Source of the DNA: Bacteroidota bacterium
Lineage (GTDB): Bacteria > Bacteroidota > Bacteroidia > UKL13-3
Reading direction: 5' to 3'
DNA: 64,000 bases
Assembly: GCA_013298895.1 (NCBI GenBank)
Contig: JAAFJM010000006.1
Location: forward strand, 1 to 64,000
Made by a program: the position numbers and the translations under genes
The notes under the pieces: model-generated
Databases searched by the model: none
The model's input: the letters and a program-made list of their open reading frames with translations, nothing else
What the model was told of the DNA's origin: nothing
Shown: piece after piece, positions 16,306 through 26,075 of the stretch
Layout: each line of letters begins with the position of its first letter
Numbering within the stretch: the stretch's first letter is position 1

Positions 16306-16720
16306 TCACAAAAATTAAAAATATTGAAACAAGAAACAATATTTAGTAATGAACAATTGTTATTAAATAGCTCCAATAAAAACACAAATGAAATTATCAC
16401 ACGCATTTTACATTTTAATACCAATTTATTGCCAATATGTGTAAAATACCAGTTCAAAAAAGGATTGTCTCAAAAGGACAACTTCTCAATTTTTTGTCAC
16501 ATTGAGCGAAGTCAAATGTATTTCGCACTTGTGGTAGGTCTGAAGTTGATAGATATCGGCAAAAAACGGGCGGCAAAATTATAAGGTGCATAAAATTCTG
16601 CGTTTATCAGCGAAATCAGCGGGAAATATTTGTTGTTGCTGATGCAAACCAAAAATTATAGTAACATATTCCAGACGGAGGCTGCTTCATAACCTCACTA
16701 GCGAGAAACTAGCGAGTGCC
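16306..16720. other. Repeat-rich spacer between ccoS and the acidic-linker gene
   Basis: It contains sequences that look like scattered intergenic repeats of Bacteroidota: GTCACATTGAGCGAAGTC at about 16495-16512, CTGCGTTTATCAGCGAAATC then AGCGGG near 16596-16622, and a small duplication ACTAGCGAGAAACTAGCGAG at about 16698-16717. An 86-codon open frame (16324-16584) runs through them and is not credible as a gene. Confidence 0.5.
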
Positions 16721-16903
16721 TTATTTTTTTTTATAAACTTTTTCTTCGTCTTGTTTTTTTACTGTTCCATCGTCAAAAAGCATACGAACAGAAGGGGTGT
16801 AATCATCGTCAATCTGACCATTTTTTACCATCCAAATAAATGCAATTAAAAAGCCTATAGCTAATACAAAACTGCTTCCTATTAATACAAACATTATTTT
16901 CAT
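16721..16903 (-). CDS. ccoS: cbb3-type cytochrome oxidase assembly protein CcoS
   Basis: The 60-residue protein has one N-terminal membrane helix (SSFVLAIGFLIAFIWMVKNG) followed by GQIDDDYTPSVRMLFDD, the hallmark of CcoS. CcoS is needed for cofactor insertion into cbb3 oxidase in the inner membrane. It follows ccoI on the same strand after 124 bases of repeat-like DNA. The ccoN/O/P structural genes expected next are absent here. Confidence 0.9.
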   Translation of the reverse strand: MKIMFVLIGSSFVLAIGFLIAFIWMVKNGQIDDDYTPSVRMLFDDGTVKKQDEEKVYKKK

Positions 16904-17027
16904 AGTTTTTTTGCTGCTAGCTACTAGCCTCTAGCTACTAGCTTTTTTTTATATTTTATAAATTACTTTTTCTGCCATTAGCCAGATGCCAGTAGCCAGT
17001 TGCTGAAAGCCAGTTGCCAGTCGCCCT
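16904..17027. repeat. Short tandem repeats between ccoI and ccoS
   Basis: Two low-complexity runs: CTAGCTACTAG twice at about 16917-16941, and AGCCAG-type units (AGCCAGATGCCAGTAGCCAG then AGCCAGTTGCCAG) at about 16979-17020. They look like slippage-generated intergenic repeats and split what should be a tight operon. Confidence 0.6.
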
Positions 17028-19433
17028 TTACCTCATTTTCCTTGCTAACAAATACGTACTTATACTGGTAAATCCTATTACTGTTACTGAACTTATGGGC
17101 ATTAATATGGCTGCTATTACGGGCGATAAAGTGCCACTAACAGCATAGCTTAAACCAATTATATTGTACAACAGCGATAAGCAAAAACTTACATAAATTA
17201 CTTTCATGGTGTTTTTGCAATATTGTAAATATTTAGGCAATAATTCAAAGTTAGCTGCATCCATTATTACATCGCTACTTGGCGAAAAGCTGGAAGTATC
17301 TTCACTTAAACTTATACCTATATTGGCCGTTTTTAAAGCACCTGCATCGTTCAAACCATCGCCTACCATAATTACTTTTTGTTGGTTGCCTTGCAAGGTG
17401 TTTATATACATTAACTTATCTGCTGGATTTTGTTTAAACAGTAACTCAGATGAAGTAGGGAAAACAGTTTGTAAAAAGGTTTTTTCTTGCTCATTATCTC
17501 CTGAAAGTAAATGCAATTTAAATTGGGTTGTCAATTGGTTAATTACTTGTTTCAAACCTGTTCTGTAAGCATGTTTTATTACAAAACAACCAACATTTTC
17601 TCCGTTTATTTTTATGTAAATTCGGGTGTTTAATGCATTGCTTTCATTTTCCAAAATGTTTAAAAATTTAGCAGAACCTACTTCTATTTCATTTCCGCCA
17701 ACATTCGCCTTAATACCTTTTCCTGTAATTTCGTCAAAGCTGTTTAAAATAATAGCCGAACTGATATTTAAATGCTGCGCAATTTGTTTACTTAATGGGT
17801 GAATAGAGTTTTGGGTAACTGAAAAAATCAGCTCTTTTTGCAATTGTGTTAATGGATTACCCATAAACTCAATTTGCGATTCGTTGCTTTGGGTAATGGT
17901 GCCCGTTTTGTCAAAAACGATGGTATCCATATTGGCAATATTTTCAACCACATTAGCCGATTTTAAATAGAATTTTTTCCTGCCCAAATTGCGCATCGCA
18001 TTACCTAAGGCAAACGGACTTGATAAGGCCAAAGCACAAGGACAAGCTATGATTAACACAGCAGTAAAGGCTCCCATTATTTTAGAACTATCGTAAACCG
18101 CCCAATAAATAGCCGATGAAATGGCAATGGCTAATAATGCAATCGTAAAATATTTACTTACTTTGGTTTGAAAAGTTTCTACTTTGCTGGCATTGTCTTT
18201 TGCAAAAATATCGTTGTTCCAAAGTTGCGTTAAATAACTTTGTTCGGTTAGTTTTTTTACTTCCAATTCAATATTTCCGCTAGTTTGTTTGCCTCCTGCA
18301 AAAATAATTTCGCCTAACTCTTTAGCTATTGGTTCTTTTTCGCCCGATACAAAACTAAAATCAATATTGGCTTTGCCTTTTAATAAAATACTATCAGCAG
18401 GTATAATTTCATTGTTTCTAATTAAAATTCTATCACCAATTTTTAGTTTATCAATGGCTACTGTAGTTGTTTGGTTATCGCTGTTAATTTTTATAACCGA
18501 TATAGGAAAATACGATTTGTAATCGCGCTCAAACGAAAGTGAATCGTATGTTTTTTGTTGGAACCATTTGCCGATTAATAAAAAGAAAACCAAACCAGCT
18601 AAAGTATCGCAGTAGCCAAGGCCTGTATGGCTTAGTATTTCGTAAAAATTACGTACAAATAAAACCACCAAACCCAATGCCAAAGGCACATCTATGGTAA
18701 TTAATTTTTTGCGTAATCCTTTGTATGCCGATATTAAATAATCTTGTCCGCTATAAAAAAATACAGGAATAGAAAGCGCTAAGTTGATATAACCAAATGC
18801 CGATGATAAGTAATGTCTAGTAGTATTATCTAACCCAAAATATTCAGGAAAGCTTATCATCATAATATTGCCAAAACAAAAGCCTGCTACTCCTATTTGA
18901 AACAATAATTTTCGATTGATATTTTTAGGTTTTTCTTGGTTTATATCGTTCATAGTAAACGATGGTTCATAGCCAATGCTAGCTAATAACTCCACCAATT
19001 GGCGCAGCGATATTTTATTTACATCGTAAACAATATTGGCCGTTTTCTTTAAAAAATTAACACGTACACCTACTACTGCATTGTTTATTTTGTATAAATT
19101 TTCTAATAAATAAATACAACTGCTACAATGAATATTAGGAATTTGAAATTGTAAACGCGCTACCTTATGGTCAATATAACTAATGAGTTTTGATTGTATA
19201 TTGGTATCGTCTAAGTAAGCATATTTATTGCCAATGCTTTGTTTTAATGCTTTTCCAGGAGTTTTTTCAATGCTGTAATACGATGTTAAGTTGTTTTCAG
19301 AAAGCAACATAAACACATTTTTACAGCCGTTGCAGCAAAAAGTTTTATCGTTTAAAACAAGTGTTTCTTCTGCGCAAAAATCGCCACAGTGGTAACAAGT
19401 AGTTTTGGTATTTTTATTTAAAGTTTCAATCAT
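17028..19433 (-). CDS. ccoI: Copper-transporting P-type ATPase for cbb3 oxidase (CcoI/FixI)
   Basis: The 801-residue heavy-metal P1B ATPase has an N-terminal cysteine-rich motif (C13, C16, C20, C33, C34, C37), a heavy-metal-associated domain with CSSC (C103, C106), the CPC transport motif (about 464-466), phosphorylation motif DKTGT (D508) and GDGLNDA near the C-terminus. The cysteine-rich extension before the HMA domain and the adjacent ccoS mark it as the CcoI type, which supplies copper for cbb3 oxidase assembly, rather than a general copper-detoxification pump. It follows the stress-protein gene by 12 bases, so those two form an operon. Confidence 0.93.
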   Translation of the reverse strand: MIETLNKNTKTTCYHCGDFCAEETLVLNDKTFCCNGCKNVFMLLSENNLTSYYSIEKTPGKALKQSIGNKYAYLDDTNIQSKLISYIDHKVARLQFQIPNIHCSSCIYLLENLYKINNAVVGVRVNFLKKTANIVYDVNKISLRQLVELLASIGYEPSFTMNDINQEKPKNINRKLLFQIGVAGFCFGNIMMISFPEYFGLDNTTRHYLSSAFGYINLALSIPVFFYSGQDYLISAYKGLRKKLITIDVPLALGLVVLFVRNFYEILSHTGLGYCDTLAGLVFFLLIGKWFQQKTYDSLSFERDYKSYFPISVIKINSDNQTTTVAIDKLKIGDRILIRNNEIIPADSILLKGKANIDFSFVSGEKEPIAKELGEIIFAGGKQTSGNIELEVKKLTEQSYLTQLWNNDIFAKDNASKVETFQTKVSKYFTIALLAIAISSAIYWAVYDSSKIMGAFTAVLIIACPCALALSSPFALGNAMRNLGRKKFYLKSANVVENIANMDTIVFDKTGTITQSNESQIEFMGNPLTQLQKELIFSVTQNSIHPLSKQIAQHLNISSAIILNSFDEITGKGIKANVGGNEIEVGSAKFLNILENESNALNTRIYIKINGENVGCFVIKHAYRTGLKQVINQLTTQFKLHLLSGDNEQEKTFLQTVFPTSSELLFKQNPADKLMYINTLQGNQQKVIMVGDGLNDAGALKTANIGISLSEDTSSFSPSSDVIMDAANFELLPKYLQYCKNTMKVIYVSFCLSLLYNIIGLSYAVSGTLSPVIAAILMPISSVTVIGFTSISTYLLARKMR

Positions 19434-19445
19434 TGGGTAAGCTTG

Positions 19446-20285
19446 TTATATCATAAAAACACTTCTATTGCCTTGCATAAAATACGATTCTTCTTTTTTC
19501 AACAAATCGCTTATTACATCATTTCTATTGCTACCTGCTACCAATAAAAAATTATCAAATTGGTTTAACATTTTAAATAATTCTTCTTCGTAATAGTCAG
19601 GATCAATGCGGGTTACCGAAAAATTTAATCGGTAAGTTTTTATGTAGTTTATCAATAAACGCTCTTCTTTGGTAGCTTCGGGCGTGGTTTTAATAATTAA
19701 TTGCACGATTGCATTTTTGGTTTGATTGCTAATTAAATAAGTAAAAAGTTTAATGGCCTCAAACGATTCTGCCGTTCCATCAAATAATAAAATGATATTT
19801 TTTAAATCAAATTTTTTAGATGGAAGTATTAAAAGTGGGCATTTACTATCAATCAATAAGTTTTCAATTTTTGAAATACCATCTTCAGTTTTAAAGTTTT
19901 TTTCAATGGCTTCTTTACCAATTATAAACAAATCGTTGTACTTCGATTTGTGTTCAAACGAGTTGCTATTAATAATGTCTTGGTTAAAAATTACATCAAT
20001 TTTTAGGTTTAATTCGGTACATTTATCAATGATACTAGCCACTATTTTATCATCATTTAGTGGATTATCGCGCATTACTTTTTCTATAATTTCCGAGTAC
20101 TCTAAGTTTTCTAATTCGTGGTTTTCGTTTAAAAATAATTTGTCAATTCCATTATGACTAATGCCATCAATAAATGCACCAGTTGATGTTTTTAAAAATT
20201 GGGTATCAACAATGGTTTTACTTTGTTCTATCAATGCTTCAGCATTGGTGTTGTCCTCTAAAAGAATAAGCAAATTTTTTGACAT
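19446..20285 (-). CDS. Universal stress protein-like, tandem Usp domains
   Basis: The 279-residue protein is built like two fused Usp domains (KNLLILLEDNTNAEALIEQS at the start, then KNIILLFDGTAESFEAIKLF at about residue 165), the second with LLVAGSNRND. The ATP-binding signature is degenerate. A longer frame begins at 20351, but MSKNLL at 20285 matches the start of the fold. It is the first gene of the ccoI-ccoS unit, which suggests a role in low-oxygen or redox adaptation; that is inferred from context. Confidence 0.75.
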   Translation of the reverse strand: MSKNLLILLEDNTNAEALIEQSKTIVDTQFLKTSTGAFIDGISHNGIDKLFLNENHELENLEYSEIIEKVMRDNPLNDDKIVASIIDKCTELNLKIDVIFNQDIINSNSFEHKSKYNDLFIIGKEAIEKNFKTEDGISKIENLLIDSKCPLLILPSKKFDLKNIILLFDGTAESFEAIKLFTYLISNQTKNAIVQLIIKTTPEATKEERLLINYIKTYRLNFSVTRIDPDYYEEELFKMLNQFDNFLLVAGSNRNDVISDLLKKEESYFMQGNRSVFMI

Positions 20286-20779
20286 AACTACTTGAAATTG
20301 AAACTTTAAAAATGAATACTTTATGTACTTCAAATATATTTTGAATGCCAAGGCGTGCCAATGACTGCACTCAATCCAAAAACTGACAATAGTTTTTATT
20401 TATATAGACTTAGGTTTGTTTTTAGGGAAGTGTGATTTTTGATTTGTGAAGTGTGATTTGAGAAATGAGATTTGGGAATTGAGAAATGTAATCTGTGAAA
20501 TTTGTAAGGGAAATATTCCCTCTTGTGCCAAGGATTTGTAAGGCGAAGGGGGTTAGGAGGATTTTTTATTTGAAAAATGAGCAATAGACAAGTTGTAATA
20601 TGAAAAGTTTAACCTGCAACCCACAACCCGAAACAAAAGTAACTCGCCAACCCGCAACCCGCCAACCAAAAAATAACTCAACAATTTAGCAATCCAACAA
20701 TTTAACAATCTATCAATTCAACAATCAAAAATCAATTCCTTTTTACTATAATGCGCTTGGTTTTAAACTGAATTTTTAA
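20286..20779. repeat. Low-complexity intergenic spacer with short tandem repeats
   Basis: This 494-base gap separates divergent genes. It holds GTGATTTGAGAAATGAGATT-like units (about 20428-20500), a CAACCCGCAACCCGCCAACC run (about 20649-20667) and three 16-base units of the form CAACAATTTAACAATC at 20679, 20695 and 20711. I see no gene or RNA. The promoters of both flanking genes should lie at its ends. Confidence 0.55.
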
Positions 20780-22036
20780 ATGAACAAAAAGGTTAATTTT
20801 TTAATAATTGTAGCTGCACTTGGATACTTTGTAGATATTTATGATTTGATTGTGTTCAATGTAGTAAAACAAGAAAGTTTGCTCGATTTTATCACAGCCG
20901 ATCAAATGGATAAAACCGATACTTTTTTGTTTAACTGCCAAATGACAGGAATGCTTTTGGGTGGCATTATTTGGGGTGTTTTAGGTGATAAAAAGGGTAG
21001 GGTATCGGTGCTTTTTGGTTCCATTATTTTGTATTCGTTAGCCAATTTAGCCAATGCATTTGTTACCGATATTCCAAGTTATGCAGTAGCAAGATTTTTA
21101 GCAGGCATTGGTTTAGCAGGTGAATTGGGTGCTGGTATTACTTTGGTAAGCGAAACCATGGAAAAATCAAAACGCGGAATTGGTACTATGATAATAGTTT
21201 CAGTTGGTGCGTTAGGTGCCATAGCTGCTGCTATTGTTGGGAAAAATGGCCATCATTTGGTTTCGTTTTTAGATTCAACATTTGCTATTTCATTAAAAAA
21301 CTGGCAAGTAACTTATATTGTTGGTGGTGTTTTAGGTTTAATGCTTTTGCTACTTCGTGCAGGCACTTACGAAAGTGGTATGTATAAATCGGTTGAAACC
21401 AATAAAACTGTTAAAAAAGGAAACTTGTTAAATTTATTAAGCAATAAAAATAACTTGATAAAATATTTAGCTTGCATAGCCATTGGCTTGCCTATTTGGT
21501 TTACCATTGGGGTTTTAGTTAATAAATCGCATTTGTTTGCACGTAATTTAGGAGTTGAGATAAAAGTAGCTGATAGTGTGATGTTTGCTTACATTGGCTT
21601 ATCGTTTGGTGATTTGTTAAGTGGTATGTTTAGTCAATGGTTTAAGAGTCGTAAAAAGGTAATCTTTGCTTATTTAGGATTAAGCTTGGTATTGTATTTT
21701 ATTTACTTGTTTAACAATCAAGTTTCGGTTAGTTATTTTAAATGGATGTGTTTTTTATTAGGCACCGCTACAGGCTATTGGGCGCTTTTTGTAACTGTAG
21801 CTTGCGAACAGTTTGGGACTAATATCCGTTCCACTGTTACCAATACCGTACCTAATTTTGTTAGAGGGGCTGTGGTTCCAATCACGTTAGGTTTTGCTGC
21901 TTTGCAAAGTAATATTGGTTTAAATATTACCTCATCTGCTTTGGTAGTAGGCTTAATTTGTTTGTTTTTAGCTATTTTATCTACCGCCTTTATTTCCGAA
22001 AGTTTTCATAAAGATTTAGATTATTTGGAGGAGTAG
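20780..22036 (+). CDS. MFS transporter, metabolite:H+ symporter type
   Basis: The 418-residue protein has about 12 membrane segments. The first helix carries ALGYFVDIYDLIVFN; loop 2-3 carries WGVLGDKKGRVSVLFGSI, a version of the MFS signature G-x-L-x-D-x-x-G-R; helix 5 follows ARFLAGIGLAGELGAGITLVSE, typical of the sugar/organic acid:proton symporter group. The transported compound is unknown. It stands alone between low-complexity DNA and purN, so context gives no clue. Confidence 0.85.
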   Translation: MNKKVNFLIIVAALGYFVDIYDLIVFNVVKQESLLDFITADQMDKTDTFLFNCQMTGMLLGGIIWGVLGDKKGRVSVLFGSIILYSLANLANAFVTDIPSYAVARFLAGIGLAGELGAGITLVSETMEKSKRGIGTMIIVSVGALGAIAAAIVGKNGHHLVSFLDSTFAISLKNWQVTYIVGGVLGLMLLLLRAGTYESGMYKSVETNKTVKKGNLLNLLSNKNNLIKYLACIAIGLPIWFTIGVLVNKSHLFARNLGVEIKVADSVMFAYIGLSFGDLLSGMFSQWFKSRKKVIFAYLGLSLVLYFIYLFNNQVSVSYFKWMCFLLGTATGYWALFVTVACEQFGTNIRSTVTNTVPNFVRGAVVPITLGFAALQSNIGLNITSSALVVGLICLFLAILSTAFISESFHKDLDYLEE

Positions 22037-22100
22037 ATCAATGAGTATTACAAACTAAGTGTAATGTTAGCTCCTAGTAAAACAATTCAAAATAAAAGAA

Positions 22101-22667
22101 CTATTTTAATAATAACATCTCAATTATTTTAGGAAAATTATCCATTTCTAAGCTATGGATTTTATGTGCTATAGTTTCTGGAGTTTCAATATTGGTTAAT
22201 GCTACATTAGCTTTGAAAATAATTTCACCTTCGTCAAAGTTTTGATTTACATAATGAATAGTAATGCCTGTTTCGGTTTCATTAGCTCGTTTTACAGCTT
22301 CATGAACATGCATTCCATACATTCCTTTTCCTCCAAATTTGGGTAATAATGCTGGGTGAATATTGATGATTTGTTTTGGAAAATTATTTACTAAATATGC
22401 AGGAATTAGCCATAAAAACCCCGCTAATACAATTAAATCAGGTGCAAATTCATTAATCTGCTTTAGAAATACGGTTTCATTTTTATACTCATCGCGGTTA
22501 AAAACTACACATGGAATATTGAATTTTTCCATTCGTTTAATTACACCTGCATCTTTATTATTTGTAAATACGGCCTTTACTTTTATGGTTGAACTATTGT
22601 TAAAATATTGAGCAATATTTTCGGCATTGCTGCCACTTCCTGATGCAAAAATGATGATGTTTTTCAA
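22101..22667 (-). CDS. purN: Phosphoribosylglycinamide formyltransferase
   Basis: The 188-residue enzyme transfers a formyl group from 10-formyl-THF to GAR, the third step of purine synthesis. Visible are the phosphate-binding SGSGSN (residues 9-14), the catalytic N102 and H104 in NIHPALLPKFGGKGMYG, and D145 in NFDEGEI. Length fits the family. It starts one base after the stop of the upstream lipoprotein gene and belongs to the prfA-lipoprotein-purN unit. Confidence 0.95.
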   Translation of the reverse strand: MKNIIIFASGSGSNAENIAQYFNNSSTIKVKAVFTNNKDAGVIKRMEKFNIPCVVFNRDEYKNETVFLKQINEFAPDLIVLAGFLWLIPAYLVNNFPKQIINIHPALLPKFGGKGMYGMHVHEAVKRANETETGITIHYVNQNFDEGEIIFKANVALTNIETPETIAHKIHSLEMDNFPKIIEMLLLK

Positions 22668-22668
22668 A

Positions 22669-24150
22669 CTAAAATCCCAACTCGTTTTTAAATACTTTTT
22701 CTAAAAAAATACTAGCATTGTTATTGCCATTTAAATTTTGAATAGGCAAACTCATAAATACCATAGCTGTTTTGTTATATTTTAATGAAATACGTTTTGC
22801 AACTACTGTTGATTGTCCATTAAAAGGCCTAACACCACCTGGGCCTAGTGTAATTAATTTTGCATTGTATAAAGAATCAAAATTACTTGTTCCACTTGAA
22901 GCTGTTTGAGTATAAAATGGTCTAGCGCTTGAAATAATAGTATTACATTTTAAAGTTGGCCATGTATTATCAAAAGGAGTAATTTCGTCATTTATATTCA
23001 TTCTGATTGCTAAACCACTTGAATCAGTAACTAGTTTTTGAATAGGAGTAAATCCAAAACTTTCTAATTCATTAGGTATATCTGATCCAAAATTACACAT
23101 CATAAACATTTGACCACCGTTTTCAAAAAAGTCAACTGTACTTTGTTGAGCCAATGATAAACTTGCAGCAGTTGCTCCTTCATCACTTACCCAAATAATT
23201 TTATTAAAGAACGAGAAAACCCTTGATTGTGTTAAGGCATCAGGCGATTGTTCGAAGTTATTTTGTTGTGCATCGCGATTATTCAAATATAGTGTATCAA
23301 ATAATGGTACAAAGGTATTTATCCTGTCATTGATAAATTTTTGCGGAGTATTTCGCGAAGTTAAATAGGCATTTACAAATAATGTTTTTGAAACTGGTTT
23401 TTTTATAAAAATAGAATCATAAACAAACGCAGAACGCAAGCCAGCTTTGTCAAATGCCTTGATGTAAAAGTAGTTCCAATCATTGTATTTTATACCTTTA
23501 ATTCTACCTTCTAGTGCTTTATTTTTAGTGCCTGGAAATACAAAACACGAATCGCTAAAAAGGTTATCTGCCATTATAGTAACATCAAGTACATTGCCTT
23601 GAATACTGTATGGATTACTGTTAGTGTCATTTAAAAAAATATCGAAACCATTGATATCTTGTAAACCATCTGCATCACTTGAAGTCCAAAAAAAATGAAC
23701 TGCTGGAAATGATTTCGTAGTTTTTTTACCAGCAATATTATATAAACTAACACTTGGAGCAGAGTTACGAACAGGGTATGCTAAACTAGCGGGTGTCAAA
23801 TCTTTTTGTCCAAGATTATCAATTGCTCTCACATAAACATCAATATTTGCTGTATCGCTACCAATAGGAATTGTTAGTAAAAGAGTACTATCTGACCTGT
23901 TGGTATAAGTCCAGGTTTTCATACTATCAATTGAAACTTCATAACCAACCACAAATCCATTTGCCGATGTTCCCCACCAATAAGCATCTACACGTGTAGT
24001 TAAACGATTAGTTCCACTTCGTTCAATTTTACTAACAGCCATAAATGTTTCAGGATTTGGGCTATTGTTAAAATTACCTTCATAACCTTTTTTACAAGCA
24101 AAAACGGTTATAATTGTTAATACAAAAAATAAATATTTAATATTTTTCAT
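22669..24150 (-). CDS. Lipoprotein with fibronectin-like domains
   Basis: The 493-residue lipoprotein has signal and lipobox VFACKKG (Cys about 19). Residues 40-260 contain two fibronectin type III-like units (GYEVSIDSMKTWTYT, DVYVRAIDNLGQKD; HFFWTSSDADGLQDINGFDI, FYIKAFDKAGLRS). The C-terminal half (about 265-480) has alternating helix and strand with VDFFENGGQMFMMCNFGSD, perhaps a GATase-like fold; that is a guess. It is sandwiched between prfA and purN, 1 base from purN, although its envelope role has no obvious link to translation or purines. Confidence 0.7.
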   Translation of the reverse strand: MKNIKYLFFVLTIITVFACKKGYEGNFNNSPNPETFMAVSKIERSGTNRLTTRVDAYWWGTSANGFVVGYEVSIDSMKTWTYTNRSDSTLLLTIPIGSDTANIDVYVRAIDNLGQKDLTPASLAYPVRNSAPSVSLYNIAGKKTTKSFPAVHFFWTSSDADGLQDINGFDIFLNDTNSNPYSIQGNVLDVTIMADNLFSDSCFVFPGTKNKALEGRIKGIKYNDWNYFYIKAFDKAGLRSAFVYDSIFIKKPVSKTLFVNAYLTSRNTPQKFINDRINTFVPLFDTLYLNNRDAQQNNFEQSPDALTQSRVFSFFNKIIWVSDEGATAASLSLAQQSTVDFFENGGQMFMMCNFGSDIPNELESFGFTPIQKLVTDSSGLAIRMNINDEITPFDNTWPTLKCNTIISSARPFYTQTASSGTSNFDSLYNAKLITLGPGGVRPFNGQSTVVAKRISLKYNKTAMVFMSLPIQNLNGNNNASIFLEKVFKNELGF

Positions 24151-24230
24151 TTTATAAAATAGATAGCATCAAACATACAGTTTTAAAATAAACGATTCAC
24201 TATTTGATGTAAATTTAACTTTTAAATAAA

Positions 24231-25304
24231 CTAATTCATACCGCCTTCTTTAAGCTTTTCGGCATTTTCAGCTATTTGTAATTGATCAATAAACTCTTGA
24301 ATGTCTCCATTGATAACATCTGGTAAATTATATTTTGTCAAACCTATTCTATGATCGGTTACACGTGCTTGAGGGTAGTTGTAGGTTCTAATTTTAGCCG
24401 ACCTATCTCCTGTAGAAACCATTGTTTTTCTTCTACTTGAAATACCATCCAAATGTTTTTTTAACTCAATTTCGTACAATTTTGTTCTTAGCATTTGCAT
24501 AGCTCGTTCACGGTTTCCCTTTTGATTACGTTCTACTTGACAAACAACTACGATGCCCGAGGGTTTGTGAGTTAACTGAACTTTTGATTCTACTTTGTTT
24601 ACATTTTGTCCTCCAGCACCGCCCGAACGAGAAGTTTGCATCTCTATATCTGCAGGATTAATTTCTACATCCACTTCTTCAGCTTCTGGTAACACAACTA
24701 CAGAGGCCGCAGAAGTGTGCACTCGCCCTTGCGATTCTGTATCTGGTACGCGTTGTACACGATGTACACCACTTTCGTATTTTAAAATTCCATATACATC
24801 CTCACCGCTTACCTCCATTACAATTTCTTTATAACCTCCTACAGAACCCTCCGTAAAATCTAAAACTTCGGTTCGCCAACCCTTGTTTTCGCAGTAGCGA
24901 CTGTACATTCTAAATAATTCACCTGCAAATAACGAAGCCTCATCTCCACCAGTACCACCTCTAATTTCAATGGTAGCATTTTTTTCGTCTTCGGGTTCTT
25001 TTGGAATTAATAATATTCTAATTTCTTCCTCTAAAGGTTGAACTTTTGGCTCTAATTCGTCTAGTTCCTCTTTAGCCATATCGCGTAAATCCGAATCTTT
25101 TTCGTTTTTTAAAATATCGCGCGCATTGTCTATATTATCCATTAAGTTTTTATACTCATGGTATTTATTTACAATACCTGTTAAGTTTTTATACTCTTTA
25201 TTTAAATGTGTAAAACGTTTCATATCACTAAGTATATCAGGCTGACTGATTAACTCTTCTACATTTTTATATCGGGTATAAATGGCTTCTAATTTATCTA
25301 ACAT
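24231..25304 (-). CDS. prfA: Peptide chain release factor 1
   Basis: The 357-residue factor recognises UAA and UAG stop codons and triggers peptide release on the ribosome. Visible are the GGQ motif in [15 protein letters not shown] (about residue 230), a PDT tripeptide at the position of the RF1 PxT stop-codon motif in [18 protein letters not shown], and [13 protein letters not shown]. It lacks the SPF motif of RF2. It is the first gene of the prfA-lipoprotein-purN unit, with a -7 element just upstream. Confidence 0.96.
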   Translation of the reverse strand: MLDKLEAIYTRYKNVEELISQPDILSDMKRFTHLNKEYKNLTGIVNKYHEYKNLMDNIDNARDILKNEKDSDLRDMAKEELDELEPKVQPLEEEIRILLIPKEPEDEKNATIEIRGGTGGDEASLFAGELFRMYSRYCENKGWRTEVLDFTEGSVGGYKEIVMEVSGEDVYGILKYESGVHRVQRVPDTESQGRVHTSAASVVVLPEAEEVDVEINPADIEMQTSRSGGAGGQNVNKVESKVQLTHKPSGIVVVCQVERNQKGNRERAMQMLRTKLYEIELKKHLDGISSRRKTMVSTGDRSAKIRTYNYPQARVTDHRIGLTKYNLPDVINGDIQEFIDQLQIAENAEKLKEGGMN

Positions 25305-25332
25305 TGCTTATAAAGCTTTAAAATTTGAGGCG

Positions 25333-25340
25333 CAAATATA
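25333..25340 (-). promoter_or_regulatory. -7 promoter element of prfA
   Basis: On the minus strand this reads TATATTTG (TAnnTTTG), about 30 bases before the prfA ATG. Confidence 0.55.
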
Positions 25341-25461
25341 AGCCTCGTATGGATTATTACCTAAGATTTTGATTTTTTGTTGATTGGATAAATTTCATCC
25401 AGTTATTTATAAATTAAATGCTAACTGTATATTAGTGGCCTTAAAACTATCAATTTATATA

Positions 25462-25968
25462 ATGGGTAAATTTTTTTTCTCACTAATTGCATTCCTTTTT
25501 ATGCTTAGTTCTTGTAATTGGAAACCAGAAACCAATTATTCAACCAAATACACTTATTTTTTTACTAAGCGCGATTTAGTGAACGATTCGTTTGTAAATG
25601 AATTATGTAAAAAGCCTTGGTTTATTTATCAATTTGAGAACAGGAGATTTATTAAAAGAAAAATGGTTTACAATGATTCAAGGGAGTGGTTAAATAATAT
25701 AAACGCTTTTGAAGTAATATTTAATAAAGATAGTACTATTACGGCCCACAACCCCGAAGCTAAAGGAACTTGGAGCATCAATAATAATTATTTTTTGGAA
25801 TTTGATTTTAATACCGCTGATACAAGTATTCATTTAACTGGAAAATTTGATGTAAAAATGAGAGGAGATGACTTAATGTTTAATAAAGGTATATATACCA
25901 ACGATACGATAAGCGAAACGATTAAGATTCATTTTTTTAGAAATGCTGATGAAATAAAGATTTTTTAA
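25462..25968 (+). CDS. Small lipoprotein, possibly lipocalin-like
   Basis: The 168-residue protein has a lipoprotein signal (lipobox LSSC). The ATG at 25462 starts directly with this signal; the longer TTG frame from 25384 does not. The C-terminal part has the short antiparallel pattern FEVIFNKDSTITAHNP, GTWSINNNYFLEFDFN and HLTGKFDVKMRGDDLMF, which resembles lipocalin-like Bacteroidota lipoproteins. Function is unknown. It is transcribed away from prfA and ends before a bidirectional terminator. Confidence 0.65.
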   Translation: MGKFFFSLIAFLFMLSSCNWKPETNYSTKYTYFFTKRDLVNDSFVNELCKKPWFIYQFENRRFIKRKMVYNDSREWLNNINAFEVIFNKDSTITAHNPEAKGTWSINNNYFLEFDFNTADTSIHLTGKFDVKMRGDDLMFNKGIYTNDTISETIKIHFFRNADEIKIF

Positions 25969-26034
25969 ATTTTCAAGAAAGTTCTTATCATTCCAAAAAT
26001 TGATAAGTTTATTGACAACAGAAACATAAATAAA

Positions 26035-26075
26035 TAAAAAAACCTTTTAGTGTTTGCTAAAAGGTTTTTTTATTT
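26035..26075. terminator. Bidirectional rho-independent terminator
   Basis: AACCTTTTAG and CTAAAAGGTT form a 10-bp stem with a 6-base loop, flanked by A and T runs. It serves the convergent genes 25462-25968 and 26074-26595. Confidence 0.85.

Noticed and set aside
16324-16584. 86-codon forward frame
   Set aside because: Its second half is translated intergenic repeat (GTCACATTGAGCGAAGTC) and composition does not look coding.
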